Shown: one piece after another, positions 9,098-18,109 of the stretch | Layout: each line of letters opens with the position of its first letter | Numbering within the stretch: the stretch's first letter is position 1 | Assembly (NCBI RefSeq): GCF_005217525.1 | Contig: NZ_PNXQ01000001.1 | Coordinates: 101,884-165,883, forward strand | Origin: Paenibacillus terrae | Lineage (GTDB): Bacteria; Bacillota; Bacilli; Paenibacillales; Paenibacillaceae | Reading direction: 5' to 3' | DNA: 64,000 nucleotides | Notes under the pieces: model-generated | What the model was told of the DNA's origin: nothing | The model's input: only the letters and a program-made list of their open reading frames with translations | Databases searched by the model: none | Position numbers and translations under genes: made by a program

Positions 9098-9189
9098 AGG
9101 GGCACGCTGCGGAATTGAACCGCACAAGGGGTCCGACCAGGCTGTTACTGTTTCCGCTGGTTAACTGGTTCCTTGCGCCAGCGCCTGCC
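9098..9189 (-). ncRNA. tRNA-like or other structured RNA element
   Basis: On the minus strand TGCGG-TTCAATT-CCGCA is a perfect tRNA-type T-arm. The next seven bases (GCGTGCC) pair, with one mismatch, with GGCAGGC about 75 nt upstream, as an acceptor stem would. The middle contains TGG/CCA around a GG-bearing loop (D-arm-like), but no proper five-pair anticodon arm with a seven-base loop. CGCTGG/CCAGCG can also pair. It may be a tRNA remnant, for example an old attachment site, or an unrelated structured RNA. Confidence 0.3.
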
Positions 9190-9263
9190 ATTAAACCCCA
9201 AACTAATCTGGGGTTTAATTCTGGGTAAGCTTTATGGAAATGGAAAAATCAAAAGTCTATACA

Positions 9264-9300
9264 TGATTATACCCCTGTCTATTTGACAGGGGTATAATCA
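9264..9300. terminator. strong hairpin, probable terminator downstream of rdgB
   Basis: TGATTATACCCCTGTC pairs perfectly over 16 bp with GACAGGGGTATAATCA around a TATTT loop. It is 114 nt past the rdgB stop. There is no long T run, so termination is inferred. A second stem (TTAAACCCC/GGGGTTTAA, 9191-9218) follows. Confidence 0.5.
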
Positions 9301-9413
9301 GCTATCCTTCATTATTGTTATATGTTAGCCTAATTATTTAGCCGTTCAATAAAACGGTGAGACAACAGACGCGTCTAAAGATTACTCAAGCCCAGCAGCT
9401 ATATTGCTAAAAA

Positions 9414-10046
9414 CTATGCCTGCGGATTCCCCAGCTTTTTCGCCAAGTCACGCAATGCTACGCCTCGGTGGCTAATGGCTTGCTTTTGTTCCAGCGTCAG
9501 CTCGGCCATCGTCTTTTCAAACTCGGGCAAATAAAACAACGGATCATAGCCAAATCCCCCGCTGCCTGCGGTTTCCGTTGTAATCCAGCCCTCCACCGAG
9601 CCAGTCGATTCCAAGGTCTCCCCTGTCTGCGGATTATACAGAATCAAGGTGCAGACAAATTGAGCCGGGCTTAGCAAAGGCTGTCCGGTATCATCACCAA
9701 GCTGCTTCGATTCCAGAACGTCAAGCAGCTTGATATTGTTTTCGTGATCGCTGGCACCTTCTCCGGCATAACGGGCCGAGTATACGCCCGGCGCACCGTC
9801 CAGCAAATCCACGCACAGGCCAGAATCATCAGCCAGCACAGGCAATCCGAGTACATCTCCGACCGCTTTGGCCTTTTTCAACGCATTCTCGGCAAAGGTT
9901 TTACCATCCTCAACGACATCAGGAATGTCGGGGTAATCGTACATGCTTTTGACTTCCTTGCCAAACGGAGCAAAGGCATGTGCGAATTCACGCACTTTTC
10001 CCTTATTCTTCGTAGCGACAATAACAACCGGACCCTCCAGCAACAT
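9414..10046 (-). CDS. rdgB: XTP/dITP diphosphatase (RdgB/HAM1 family)
   Basis: A 210-residue house-cleaning enzyme that hydrolyses non-canonical purine triphosphates (XTP, ITP, dITP) to monophosphates. Signature segments are VIVATKNKGKVREF at the N-terminus, VLADDSGLCVDLLDGAPGVYSARYAG in the middle, and GFGYDPLFY with SHRG near the end. Its ATG shares the A of the rph stop (TGATG overlap), so translation is probably coupled. It is the last gene of gerM-rph-rdgB, the order also found in Bacillus (gerM-rph-ysnA). Confidence 0.97.
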   Translation of the reverse strand: MLLEGPVVIVATKNKGKVREFAHAFAPFGKEVKSMYDYPDIPDVVEDGKTFAENALKKAKAVGDVLGLPVLADDSGLCVDLLDGAPGVYSARYAGEGASDHENNIKLLDVLESKQLGDDTGQPLLSPAQFVCTLILYNPQTGETLESTGSVEGWITTETAGSGGFGYDPLFYLPEFEKTMAELTLEQKQAISHRGVALRDLAKKLGNPQA

Positions 10047-10807
10047 CAGACCCCAGCCCCCGCACGTCCTGCTCCGATCTTGTCTGCAATCGGTCCGAGC
10101 ACCTCTTTTTGGCGCTCGATCATTTGCAGAATTCCTTGTTCACCCAAGCTGAGCAGTTGATCCAGCTCCTGACGGTCGAACGGACTTTCTTCACCCGTAC
10201 CTTGCAGCTCAACATACTTGCCGCCACCCGTCATCACGAGGTTCATGTCTACTTTGGCCTTGGAATCCTCTTCATAGTTCAGGTCGAGCAGCGCTTTGCC
10301 GCCAACAACCCCCACGCTGACGGATGCCAAAAAATCGGTAATTGGAAAAACAGGCAGCTTGTGCTGTAGCGCAATTTTATTCACAGCAATCGCCAGCGCT
10401 ACGAAGGAACCGGTAATTGAAGTCGTGCGTGTGCCGCCATCCGCCTGAATCACGTCACAGTCCAGCGTAATCGTACGCTCACCCAGCGCCTGCAAATTTA
10501 CAACCGAACGCAGCGCTCTTCCGATCAGACGTTGAATCTCCATTGTCCGGCCTGTCAGCTTTCCACGTGCAGCCTCGCGCTGATTACGCGTATGAGTCGC
10601 CCTCGGAAGCATGGAATACTCTGCCGTTACCCAGCCCTTTCCTTGTCCCTTCATAAAGGGTGGAACGCGTTCTTCCACGGTAGCCGTACAGATGACTTTC
10701 GTCTCGCCAACCTCTATAAAAACAGAGCCCTCCGCATACTTATTTACTCCTGCTGTCAATTTCATCGGGCGCAGCTCATCACCGTTTCGTCCGTTAGATC
10801 TACTCAT
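10046..10807 (-). CDS. rph: ribonuclease PH
   Basis: A 253-residue phosphorolytic 3'-5' exoribonuclease that trims tRNA 3' ends. Family features are RNGRxxDELRP at the N-terminus, [15 protein letters not shown], the [19 protein letters not shown] block, and [11 protein letters not shown] 10807 follows TAGGAGGA. It overlaps rdgB by one base and lies 93 nt downstream of gerM on the same strand. Length is usual. Confidence 0.97.
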   Translation of the reverse strand: MSRSNGRNGDELRPMKLTAGVNKYAEGSVFIEVGETKVICTATVEERVPPFMKGQGKGWVTAEYSMLPRATHTRNQREAARGKLTGRTMEIQRLIGRALRSVVNLQALGERTITLDCDVIQADGGTRTTSITGSFVALAIAVNKIALQHKLPVFPITDFLASVSVGVVGGKALLDLNYEEDSKAKVDMNLVMTGGGKYVELQGTGEESPFDRQELDQLLSLGEQGILQMIERQKEVLGPIADKIGAGRAGAGV

Positions 10808-10900
10808 GCTTTTTCCTCCTACGTCGTATGCAACCTGTTCTTATACGTTTATTTTACCAAAGTGTGCAGGCAAAAGCACCCCAAGGACGATTCGTCGCCC

Positions 10901-11959
10901 TTAAAGAGGAATTTCGTTAATGTGCTGGGGCTTGGCTACAGGCTCTCCATAATTCTGATTATTTTGTCCAATCACGCTTTTTTCACCGTTCAGCTCAATC
11001 CGGATTTTGGTTTTAACCGCATCCTCTGAATTGTCTGCCGCCGTCAGTACGACCGATTCCAGAAACTCGGCAGGCACCGCTTCTCCCTTGGCAAACATAT
11101 CATCCGAGAGCGATACCGTAATCACGTTATCCTTGGAGCGTTCCACAGATTTCAGAGCCGTCTCCCCTGTCATGACTTCCTGTAGTCCATCCTGGGTCTG
11201 CGGCCCCTGGATCAACTGATGCAGCGCTGACTGAACACGATCTTTTTCCGGGGTGACCAGCCGTGTTACCGGCACATAATATTGAACTCCAGCGGGAGAT
11301 GAGGATGAAAAATATACCGTAACCGGACTGGAATCCAGCGGCGTAACGCCATGACCTACCTCCAGATTAATGCCTACTGCACGTGTCAGAGGATGATCCA
11401 GCGGTGTGCCGCCAACAGGCATTTCGTTCAGCTTTTTGCCATCCACCCAGATTTGTACACTTTGAATATCGGGACGGTCAGTCAGGGTCCAGGTCAAGCT
11501 CTCCATTAATTTGCGTTCTTCCTGTGCCTTGTAGCTGCCAAACGATTTGTTGAATTCGACGACTGCCAGCTTGTTCTTCTTGTCCACCGTCACACTCTTC
11601 ACTTCTGTACCTTGGGGCAGCACGCCCTTGAAACCCTCCGGCAATAATCCGGCATACGGACCGCCCTCCACCAGCGTTTCCAGCGCCGACTTGGCATCCG
11701 CCTGCACATCACCTGTAGCAATCGGTAAGGATACCGGGGCCAGCAAACCGTTATGATCCTGTAAAAATACAGCTCTCAGTTGTCCAGTGCTGACGGGAGC
11801 TTTTCCGGTCACCGCTTTGATCATAGACTGCTCCGTCGTGGATGGCGGGGGATCAATAGACGCCGATTCATTGCCAAAAAGGCTACAGCCGGACAACAAC
11901 AACGGCAGGGTCAGCAGCCCTACTACGGACGTCACGCGCAATGGATGTTTTATGTTCAT
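10901..11959 (-). CDS. gerM: GerM-type sporulation/germination lipoprotein
   Basis: A 352-residue lipoprotein: signal peptide with lipobox LLSGC (Cys25), then two GerMN domains (about residues 60-185 and 215-335). GerM is needed for sporulation and germination in Bacillus and bridges the mother-cell and forespore membranes with SpoIIQ/SpoIIIAG. It is first in the gerM-rph-rdgB run. A GGGAGGAACTTC site precedes ATG 11959. Assignment rests on the tandem GerMN pattern plus the conserved neighbours. Confidence 0.92.
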   Translation of the reverse strand: MNIKHPLRVTSVVGLLTLPLLLSGCSLFGNESASIDPPPSTTEQSMIKAVTGKAPVSTGQLRAVFLQDHNGLLAPVSLPIATGDVQADAKSALETLVEGGPYAGLLPEGFKGVLPQGTEVKSVTVDKKNKLAVVEFNKSFGSYKAQEERKLMESLTWTLTDRPDIQSVQIWVDGKKLNEMPVGGTPLDHPLTRAVGINLEVGHGVTPLDSSPVTVYFSSSSPAGVQYYVPVTRLVTPEKDRVQSALHQLIQGPQTQDGLQEVMTGETALKSVERSKDNVITVSLSDDMFAKGEAVPAEFLESVVLTAADNSEDAVKTKIRIELNGEKSVIGQNNQNYGEPVAKPQHINEIPL

Positions 11960-12111
11960 AAATGAAGTTCCTCCCTAACAATTTTGTACAGATTGTACTA
12001 ATATGTATACGAGCCTCGCGTAAAAAATAACTACTTTTTCATCCGATTGGACACACTGGTCATAATTGCAGTAACAATCAGGAACGATACGAGGAGGGGA
12101 ACTTCAACTTT

Positions 12112-12669
12112 ATGGACAAGAAAAAAATGCCTTATAGCCTGAATAGTAAAAAGGTAGCCGATGCCACCCGCGAATGGCTGCACAAGCGTGGTGTAAACAT
12201 TACGGAAATCGCAGAGCTGGTCATGCTTTTGCAAAAAAAATATTACCCGAATTTAACGATGGAGGAATGTATTGAGAATGTGGAAAAGGTACTGATGAAA
12301 CGCGAAGTCCAAAATGCGGTGCTCACGGGCATCCAACTGGATATCCTTGCCGAGCAAGGCGCTCTCCTTCCCCCATTGCAGGATATGATCGAAAATGATG
12401 AAGGGCTGTACGGAGTGGATGAAATCTTGGCTTTTTCCATTGTAAATGTATACGGCAGCATTGGATTTACGAATTACGGTTATGTGGACAAGCTTAAACC
12501 GGGCGTGCTGGAACGACTGAACGATAAAAGCCTGGGACCGATCCATACGTTTCTGGACGATATTGTCGGGGCCATCGCTGCTTCGGCCAGCAGTCGTATC
12601 GCGCATCGCAAGCAGGCAGAACGCGAGCAGGAGCTTGGGGAGGAAAGCGCCCCGAATACAACCCGTTAA
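12112..12669 (+). CDS. phosphatidylglycerophosphatase A-like protein (PgpA/YutG)
   Basis: A 185-residue protein of the PgpA/YutG family, thought to remove phosphate from phosphatidylglycerophosphate. Family blocks visible are the start LNSKKVADATREWLHKRGV, EGLYGVDEILAFSIVNVYGSIGFTNYGYVDK and the C-terminal HTFLDDIVGAIAASASSRIAHR. It lacks the strong membrane helices of E. coli PgpA, as is usual for the Gram-positive YutG branch. GAGGAGGGGA lies upstream of ATG 12112. It is divergent from gerM. Confidence 0.88.
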   Translation: MDKKKMPYSLNSKKVADATREWLHKRGVNITEIAELVMLLQKKYYPNLTMEECIENVEKVLMKREVQNAVLTGIQLDILAEQGALLPPLQDMIENDEGLYGVDEILAFSIVNVYGSIGFTNYGYVDKLKPGVLERLNDKSLGPIHTFLDDIVGAIAASASSRIAHRKQAEREQELGEESAPNTTR

Positions 12670-12777
12670 ATAATAACTCGCTAAATAACGACGGTTAGAA
12701 TACAACAGATATATGCAGGGGGTGAGGAGAACAAGACATGGCTGGAGTAGCGTCTGTGCGCTTGACCTGTATATAAG

Positions 12778-12824
12778 CAAAAATGCCGGGTCTGATCTTC
12801 AAATGAGAAGCGATCAGACCCGGC
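12778..12824 (-). terminator. terminator of the SDR gene
   Basis: GCCGGGTCTGATC (12785-12797) pairs perfectly with GATCAGACCCGGC (12812-12824), with extra CTTC/GAAG pairing inside. On the minus strand it is followed by a T-rich run. It lies downstream of the gene ending at 12861. Confidence 0.88.
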
Positions 12825-12860
12825 GCATGGGGAAAACTAATGTGATTTATACAATCTGAT

Positions 12861-13646
12861 TTATTTTTGTGGGCGCAGTGCACGTTCTACAATTCCCAGC
12901 GTGGATTGACGAGAGAAAAACCGGGATACCTGAGCTACCCAATAGTTTTGACGACCGGAAATGATGTGACTACGCCCCTTTTCAAATGCTCTCAGCGCGT
13001 TCTTCACAACGGTTTGGGGAGTTTCCCTAACTCCAATTGACGCTTCACTTGCGCCAACAATATCAAAAAACGGCGTTTCTGTTGAGCCTGGGCAAAGGGC
13101 CAGAACTTTAAGCCCCCGTTTCCGATTTTCTGCCCATAGCGCTTCAGTAAAAGAAAGCACAAATGCTTTGGTTGCTCCATACACCGCCATATACGGATCG
13201 GGCTGAAATGCGGCTGTGGAAGCCACATTGATTAATCCGCCATCCCGGTTACGCAATAAATCAGGCATAAATGCATGGGTGATATCGACTAAAGCAGCCA
13301 CATTGAGCATGACTTCCTCATGCTGCCGTTCTCCTGAAACCTGCTCGAAGTATCCATAGGTGGCAAAGCCGGCATTGTTAATCAAGAGATCCACCTTTAG
13401 TTGATGTTTTTGAACCTCCTGATGTAATGTTTGCGGCGCTCCTGTCGCGGAAAGATCAAGTGCGATGACTGTTGTCTTTACATTGTATTTAGCAGAGAGC
13501 TCTTCAGCCAACGCCTTCAACTTCGTTTCATTACGTGCCACCAAAATGAGATTGCATTTTTGAGCTGCCAGCGAATAGGCAAAGGCTTCCCCAATACCGG
13601 ATGATGCACCTGTGATCAGAGCTGTTTTGTTTGCGTACATAAACAT
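12861..13646 (-). CDS. short-chain dehydrogenase/reductase
   Basis: A 261-residue SDR. The N-terminal cofactor motif TGASSGIGEA (residues about 12-21), NNAG (about 91-94), catalytic Ser in NVASTAAFQ and YGATK (Tyr-x3-Lys) are all present. It resembles the DltE/YqjQ-like oxidoreductases. GGAGG precedes ATG 13646. The TetR gene upstream is on the same strand, and both promoters carry the motif GAAACxTTGTTACCA, so TetR control is likely. Substrate unknown. Confidence 0.92.
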   Translation of the reverse strand: MFMYANKTALITGASSGIGEAFAYSLAAQKCNLILVARNETKLKALAEELSAKYNVKTTVIALDLSATGAPQTLHQEVQKHQLKVDLLINNAGFATYGYFEQVSGERQHEEVMLNVAALVDITHAFMPDLLRNRDGGLINVASTAAFQPDPYMAVYGATKAFVLSFTEALWAENRKRGLKVLALCPGSTETPFFDIVGASEASIGVRETPQTVVKNALRAFEKGRSHIISGRQNYWVAQVSRFFSRQSTLGIVERALRPQK

Positions 13647-13661
13647 GATTATTAACCTCCA

Positions 13662-13706
13662 TAGTATCGTTGTTTTATCTTAGAAACATTGTTACCATTT
13701 CTACAA
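13662..13706 (-). promoter_or_regulatory. SDR promoter with TetR-type operator
   Basis: On the minus strand TTGTAG, 18 nt, TAAGAT fits a promoter. The spacer holds the motif GAAACATTGTTACCA (plus-strand reading, 13683-13697), with the near-palindromic core AACATTGTT. The same motif with one change lies in the TetR promoter. Confidence 0.5.
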
Positions 13707-13753
13707 AATGAGCTGAAGTCATCCACTATGACGACCTCAGTACACTTCATATT

Positions 13754-14392
13754 TTAAGATTGGGATGAGGGTGTTTTAAGTGCTGGGAGCGTATTCTTTA
13801 GTGTAAATGCATACACCTCTTGAGCCATGTCTATATCTGAAAAATGACCAGCAAACTGAAGATGTATGACTCCGTGTAAAGCAGACCAAAACATCCGGAC
13901 AACCAGCAGCGGATCATGTTCTTTCAATTCACCCTGCTCCATACCGTGTATGACGGTTTGCAGGATTTGAGACAGGGCCGTTGTCGTGCCCTCCAGACTC
14001 TGTTCATCCGGCTTAAAATCAGACAAAGCCCCACCAAACATCATTTTGTAATAGGCCGAATGAAGCTGCGCAAATTGCCAATACGCCCAGCTTAGAGCTT
14101 CCAGATCAGCGAGTACGTTATCGGTCTTCGGAACTTGTTGAAAGGTTTCGGCTAATAGCCGACATCCATCCAAGTACATTTCATTGGCAAGACCATCCTT
14201 GCTGCCGAAAATACTGTAAATAATTTTGGTGGAGCAGCTTAATTTCTGGGCAACTCGTCGTACAGTCACGGCCTCAGGCCCTTCTTCCGCAAGAAGGATA
14301 CATGCGGCATCAATGACATTTTTACGTAGCAATTGCTGCTGCTGTAGCTTCACTTCCGAATAGGTTTTATAGGGATGCGATGGCTCGGACAT
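13754..14392 (-). CDS. TetR/AcrR-family regulator
   Basis: A 212-residue regulator with an N-terminal TetR HTH (ILLAEEGPEAVTVRRVAQKLSCSTKIIYSIFGSKDGL, about residues 32-68) and a C-terminal WHG/TetR_C_33-like ligand domain. It lies 107 nt upstream of an SDR on the same strand. Its own promoter carries the same putative operator as the SDR, so it probably represses both. The inducer is unknown. Confidence 0.92.
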   Translation of the reverse strand: MSEPSHPYKTYSEVKLQQQQLLRKNVIDAACILLAEEGPEAVTVRRVAQKLSCSTKIIYSIFGSKDGLANEMYLDGCRLLAETFQQVPKTDNVLADLEALSWAYWQFAQLHSAYYKMMFGGALSDFKPDEQSLEGTTTALSQILQTVIHGMEQGELKEHDPLLVVRMFWSALHGVIHLQFAGHFSDIDMAQEVYAFTLKNTLPALKTPSSQS

Positions 14393-14447
14393 CTTTTAAT
14401 GCACTTCCTTACTATTTTTAACATAGAGTTTGAACATGGTCTTTCCG

Positions 14448-14500
14448 GAAACGTTGTTACCAACAAGAATCATAGTATTCTAAATCTGATTTTTTGTCAA
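14448..14500 (-). promoter_or_regulatory. TetR promoter and operator
   Basis: On the minus strand TTGACA (14495-14500), a 17-nt spacer and TACTAT (14472-14477) form a near-consensus sigma-A promoter. The motif GAAACGTTGTTACCA (14448-14462) sits just downstream, over the expected transcription start. This suggests autorepression. Confidence 0.7.
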
Positions 14501-14520
14501 ATCCTAAAATCGCTACAGCA

Positions 14521-15156
14521 TCAATAGGCAATGCCTACCCGTGTGTGTAGAAAGTCGGTGCTACTCAACTGACGATAGGTAAAATCGGCCGTGTCAGCGG
14601 TGGAAATTTGTGTGCCCCCCTCGGGCAGCAGATCCTTTTCCACGCGATATATGCCCGTCCGCGCTCCGTCCGGCAGATAGGTTGGGCAGACTATCGTCCA
14701 GTCCAGCGCTGAATCGCGCAGCAGTTCGTACACCCGGCGGTGTTCCTCAGCCGCACGGGTGCTGCGCCGCCGGGTCTCGGAGGATTCATACCGATACAAG
14801 CATGGCTCCGTCCGACTCTGCAAAATCCCTGCCGTCCCTACTGTAATGAGCCGGGGAACGGACTGCTCCTGCATAAGCCGGATCAGCAAACGCATATTCA
14901 CGGATAAGGTCGTGGTTCCGTCCGTATTCAGCGCGCTGATGACTGCTGTCGTCCTGCCCTCCAGCGCTTGTGCTACATCCTCAGCATGGGTCGCATTTCC
15001 TTCTACGATCTGAAGCTGCGTTCCATATCTTAATTTGTATGCCTCCAGCTTGTCCGATGAACGAGCAAGGGCTGTAACGGTATGACCGTCTGCCAACGCA
15101 TATTCCAGGATAAAACGCCCCACGCGACCGGTAGCCCCCAGCAGCAATAAATTCAT
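14521..15156 (-). CDS. NAD(P)-binding NmrA/atypical SDR-like protein
   Basis: A 211-residue protein with a Rossmann motif at the start (MNLLLLGATGRVGRFILEYAL), as in NmrA/YwnB-like atypical SDRs, and the usual DWTIVCPTYLPDG segment. ATG 15156 follows AAGAGG; an upstream TTG frame lacks a ribosome site. It is downstream of, and on the same strand as, the MBL hydrolase and methyltransferase. Substrate unknown; binding of NAD(P)H is inferred. Confidence 0.85.
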   Translation of the reverse strand: MNLLLLGATGRVGRFILEYALADGHTVTALARSSDKLEAYKLRYGTQLQIVEGNATHAEDVAQALEGRTTAVISALNTDGTTTLSVNMRLLIRLMQEQSVPRLITVGTAGILQSRTEPCLYRYESSETRRRSTRAAEEHRRVYELLRDSALDWTIVCPTYLPDGARTGIYRVEKDLLPEGGTQISTADTADFTYRQLSSTDFLHTRVGIAY

Positions 15157-15210
15157 ATCAGCCTCTTTCCCGGCTTGGATGCCGTTGGTCCTTCTGTTAA
15201 CTTTCCGCAA

Positions 15211-16233
15211 TTATTTCCCGCAAAGTGGATAGAAACGTGCGGTATGGTTCGTCTCGCTCATCGAGGCCCGACCACGTCGCTCCAGTTCCACCAGATGGGC
15301 CAGTGTTTCAGACATGGCAAACCGCAACTGGTGAATACCCAGCTTGTCACTGAATACAGCGATACACAGCTCATAGGCTGTACTGCCCTCTGGCTGGATC
15401 AACTCATGGAACTTGTCCAGCCGTTCTTCATGATGCTCCAGCAACGCCTGTGTCCGTTCACGAAAATAACCAAACGGATTACGGTGCCCCGGATATGCCC
15501 ACACTACCTCCAGCTCGCCAAGACGCTGCAAGCCGTCTAAAAAAGACTGCAAGGGCTGGGCATCGCTCCCCGGCAACAGACTGATATTAGGCGAAATCCT
15601 CGGTAAAACCGCGTCACCGCACAAAATAACGCCGCTATCCGGTTCATACAAAGAGACATGTCCGGGCGCATGCCCCCCTGTCTCAATAGGCAGCCAGCTA
15701 CGCCCACCCCATTCCAGACGGGCAGCCTGCCCGACAGGAATAACAGTGATGTCAGGCTGTGGATTCACTTGCAGATGAGCCTGCTGCATGTGCAGCTCCA
15801 AGGCCGCTACCTGCTCCACAGGAAAGCCGTGACGGACAAAAAAGCTTGGCAGCCTCTGCTCCATCGGCATAGAGATATCCGCTTGTAAATCTGGGCGACC
15901 CCACATCATCATCGCTTCCTTATGGCTCCGCGCTGACATATGTACACGAGCCTGACCTTGCTGCTGCATCCAGCCCGCCAAGCCGTAATGATCCGGGTGA
16001 TGATGAGTCACGACAATGTCCGAGATATCACCGAAGGACATCCCCAGCTCCTGGAAGACATGCTCCCATTCCTCCTCCGTATTCGTACTGCGCGGGCCTG
16101 GGTCTACGATCGTAAATCCGTCCTGTCCCTTCAGCACATAGCTGTTCACCCAGCGCAGCGGAAAGGACATGGATATTTTGACCTGAAAGCCTCCATCTAT
16201 TCGTTCACACGGCGTCAGCTCCGGCATCCTCAT
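15211..16233 (-). CDS. MBL-fold metallo-hydrolase
   Basis: About 340 residues with the metallo-beta-lactamase zinc motif THHHPDHYG (about residue 85), later metal ligands in GGHAPGHVSLY and CGDAVL, and a C-terminal extension of the type seen in YflN/RNase Z-like hydrolases. The start is uncertain: ATG 16233, or a TTG at 16260 that overlaps the stop of the methyltransferase as TTGA. It lies between a methyltransferase and an NmrA-like gene in one transcription unit. Confidence 0.88.
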   Translation of the reverse strand: MRMPELTPCERIDGGFQVKISMSFPLRWVNSYVLKGQDGFTIVDPGPRSTNTEEEWEHVFQELGMSFGDISDIVVTHHHPDHYGLAGWMQQQGQARVHMSARSHKEAMMMWGRPDLQADISMPMEQRLPSFFVRHGFPVEQVAALELHMQQAHLQVNPQPDITVIPVGQAARLEWGGRSWLPIETGGHAPGHVSLYEPDSGVILCGDAVLPRISPNISLLPGSDAQPLQSFLDGLQRLGELEVVWAYPGHRNPFGYFRERTQALLEHHEERLDKFHELIQPEGSTAYELCIAVFSDKLGIHQLRFAMSETLAHLVELERRGRASMSETNHTARFYPLCGK

Positions 16234-16256
16234 GGCTTCCCATCCGCCTTTCCGTA

Positions 16257-17000
16257 TCAAGCACGCACGCCGACAAAAATCATTCGGGGCGATGCATTTT
16301 CGATATATTTATCTTCATTATAACTTCCATGTACCTGCTCTACAGACAGTCCGGCTTCCTCCAGCAAAGCACGAAATTTTTCATACGGGTACAGCTTGAC
16401 ACGTTCATGATACACGCGTGCAGGCTCTTCATCCGCTAATCCTATTGAACGAATGGCGATCTGTTTTTTTACAAATCCGTCCTCGATAACCCGATGCTCC
16501 TCAATCTGATTTCCTTCATCCTCCCGTGATGAATGCGGCACCAGATGAGCAGCTACGTACGCAGGATTTAAATAATCTATAATAAAACGTCCGCCCGGCT
16601 TCAACAGCCGATAAATTTCTTTTAATACTTTAAGCTGCTCCGTGTCCTCCTCAAAGTAACCGAAGGAAGTAAACAAATTCATCACCGCATCAAAGCTTTC
16701 CTCCAGCGGCACCTCTCTCATATCGCCCTGATGCCAGCTTACCCGTCCTTCGGGATCGGAAGCATGTGCCTCACGCAGCAGCACACCGGACAAATCCACG
16801 CCCGTTACCTTATAGCCGGCATCGGCGAGCGCAAGCGAATGACGTCCCATGCCACAGCACAGATCCAATACGCTGGATCCCTGCGGTAATTTGAGCCAAG
16901 AGATCATTTTCTGCACTTCCTGATAGGCCCCCTGAAAATCGCGATGCTTGTATACTAATAAATAATCTTCCCCAAAGCTCTGCTCATACCATTCTGCCAT
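16257..17000 (-). CDS. class I SAM-dependent methyltransferase
   Basis: A 247-residue methyltransferase with motif I VLDLCCGMGRHSLAL (about residues 40-54) and GVDLSG. The start at ATG 17000 (MAEWYEQSF) has GGAGGAG at proper spacing. It is the first gene of a three-gene run (methyltransferase, MBL, NmrA-like), and its stop overlaps the alternative start of the MBL gene. Substrate cannot be predicted. Confidence 0.9.
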   Translation of the reverse strand: MAEWYEQSFGEDYLLVYKHRDFQGAYQEVQKMISWLKLPQGSSVLDLCCGMGRHSLALADAGYKVTGVDLSGVLLREAHASDPEGRVSWHQGDMREVPLEESFDAVMNLFTSFGYFEEDTEQLKVLKEIYRLLKPGGRFIIDYLNPAYVAAHLVPHSSREDEGNQIEEHRVIEDGFVKKQIAIRSIGLADEEPARVYHERVKLYPYEKFRALLEEAGLSVEQVHGSYNEDKYIENASPRMIFVGVRA

Positions 17001-17230
17001 ATTGTTTCTCCTCCATGAACTCATTTCACTCTATTACATACTATATTAGCTTTTTAAAGCTGGAACTCAAAAACATTACGATTAAGAAACATGTTACAAT
17101 AACCATATTTATACTTAAATATTCATAGGAACTTCATACCAGCTTCATGCGATTCATCCCATTTTATCATTAAAATGAATCAAGGGAACGCCTTTTGATG
17201 CTATTCATGAAGGAAAGGAGCGGCAACGTT

Positions 17231-18109
17231 ATGATTCAAATCGGACTTACGGGTTGGGGCGATCACGATGATCTGTATCCGGTCGGCACCAAAGCCAATC
17301 AAAAATTAAGCGTCTATGGAAGCCATTTTTCAGTGGTGGAGATGGATAGTTCTTTTTATGCCGTGCAGCCCACAGATCGTATGGCACGCTGGGCGACCGA
17401 AACCCCTGACTCATTTTCATTTCTCGTCAAAGCCTATCAGGGCATGACCGGGCATACGCGCGGCAAACAGCCTTATTTCAAAACAACTGATGCCATGTAC
17501 GAAGCATTGCATACCTCCATACAGCCTCTCCGCGAAGCGGGCAAGCTCAAGGCTGTGCTGTTCCAATACCCGCCCTGGTTCGACTGCACACGGGAGAACG
17601 TCGCCGTGCTGCGTGACACGAAAAAAAGGATGGGAGAGGTCCCATCCGTACTTGAATTCAGACACCAAAGCTGGTTCACACCTGAGTTTCGAAAGCAAAC
17701 GCTGGCATTTATGCGTGAGGAAGGCTGGATACACAGCGTATGCGACGAGCCGCAGGCGGGACTGGGGTCCGTCCCGATTGTGCCGCAGGCTACGGACAGC
17801 AATCTGACAGTGGTACGTCTCCACGGACGCAATGTGTCCGGCTGGAATCAAAGCTCCGCACCCAACTGGCGAGAGATTCGTTACCTGTATCGGTATAATG
17901 AGAGTGAGTTGGCCGAATGGAAGGACCGATTGCTGGAGCTAGAGCAGCAAAGCCGCGAGGTGTGCGTTATGTTCAACAACAATTCAGGTGGAGATGCCGC
18001 CGCTAACGCCAAGCAGCTCATGACCATGCTCGGCATGGAGCCTAAACCCTTTCCACCCCGCAAGCCACCCGAAGAGAACAACAGACCGGAACAGCTTGAA
18101 CTATTTTGA
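17231..18109 (+). CDS. DUF72-domain protein (YecE/YunF family)
   Basis: A 292-residue TIM-barrel-like DUF72 protein. Family marks are the start MIQIGLTGWGDHDDLY, the block EMDSSFYAVQP, FRHQSW, and VVRLHGRN. ATG 17231 matches the usual family start, with AAAGGAG 10 nt upstream. The tail is Pro-rich. Its 3' end overlaps the convergent glycosyltransferase by 9 nt. Biochemical function of the family is unknown. Confidence 0.9.
   Translation: MIQIGLTGWGDHDDLYPVGTKANQKLSVYGSHFSVVEMDSSFYAVQPTDRMARWATETPDSFSFLVKAYQGMTGHTRGKQPYFKTTDAMYEALHTSIQPLREAGKLKAVLFQYPPWFDCTRENVAVLRDTKKRMGEVPSVLEFRHQSWFTPEFRKQTLAFMREEGWIHSVCDEPQAGLGSVPIVPQATDSNLTVVRLHGRNVSGWNQSSAPNWREIRYLYRYNESELAEWKDRLLELEQQSREVCVMFNNNSGGDAAANAKQLMTMLGMEPKPFPPRKPPEENNRPEQLELF

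Larger units (their letters stand above)
8813..9413. other. 600-nt non-coding stretch with stem-loops and a tRNA-like arm
   Basis: No gene is supported here. The right part holds two perfect stem-loops (9191-9218 and 9264-9300) and a structured segment at 9098-9189 described separately. The left part (8813-9050) is AT-rich and probably carries the promoter of the interrupted peptidoglycan-binding gene. A nine-codon frame with an AAGGAG site also occurs just upstream of that gene. Confidence 0.5.

Noticed and set aside
9098-9189. A functional tRNA, possibly of selenocysteine or long-variable-arm type
   Set aside because: The T-arm is perfect, but no five-pair anticodon stem with a seven-base loop can be drawn and the acceptor has a mismatch. 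It is kept only as a structured element.
12690-12780. A 12-codon frame with a GAGGAGA ribosome site before the terminator at 12785
   Set aside because: It is too short and shows no conserved feature; the nearby hairpin serves the opposite strand.
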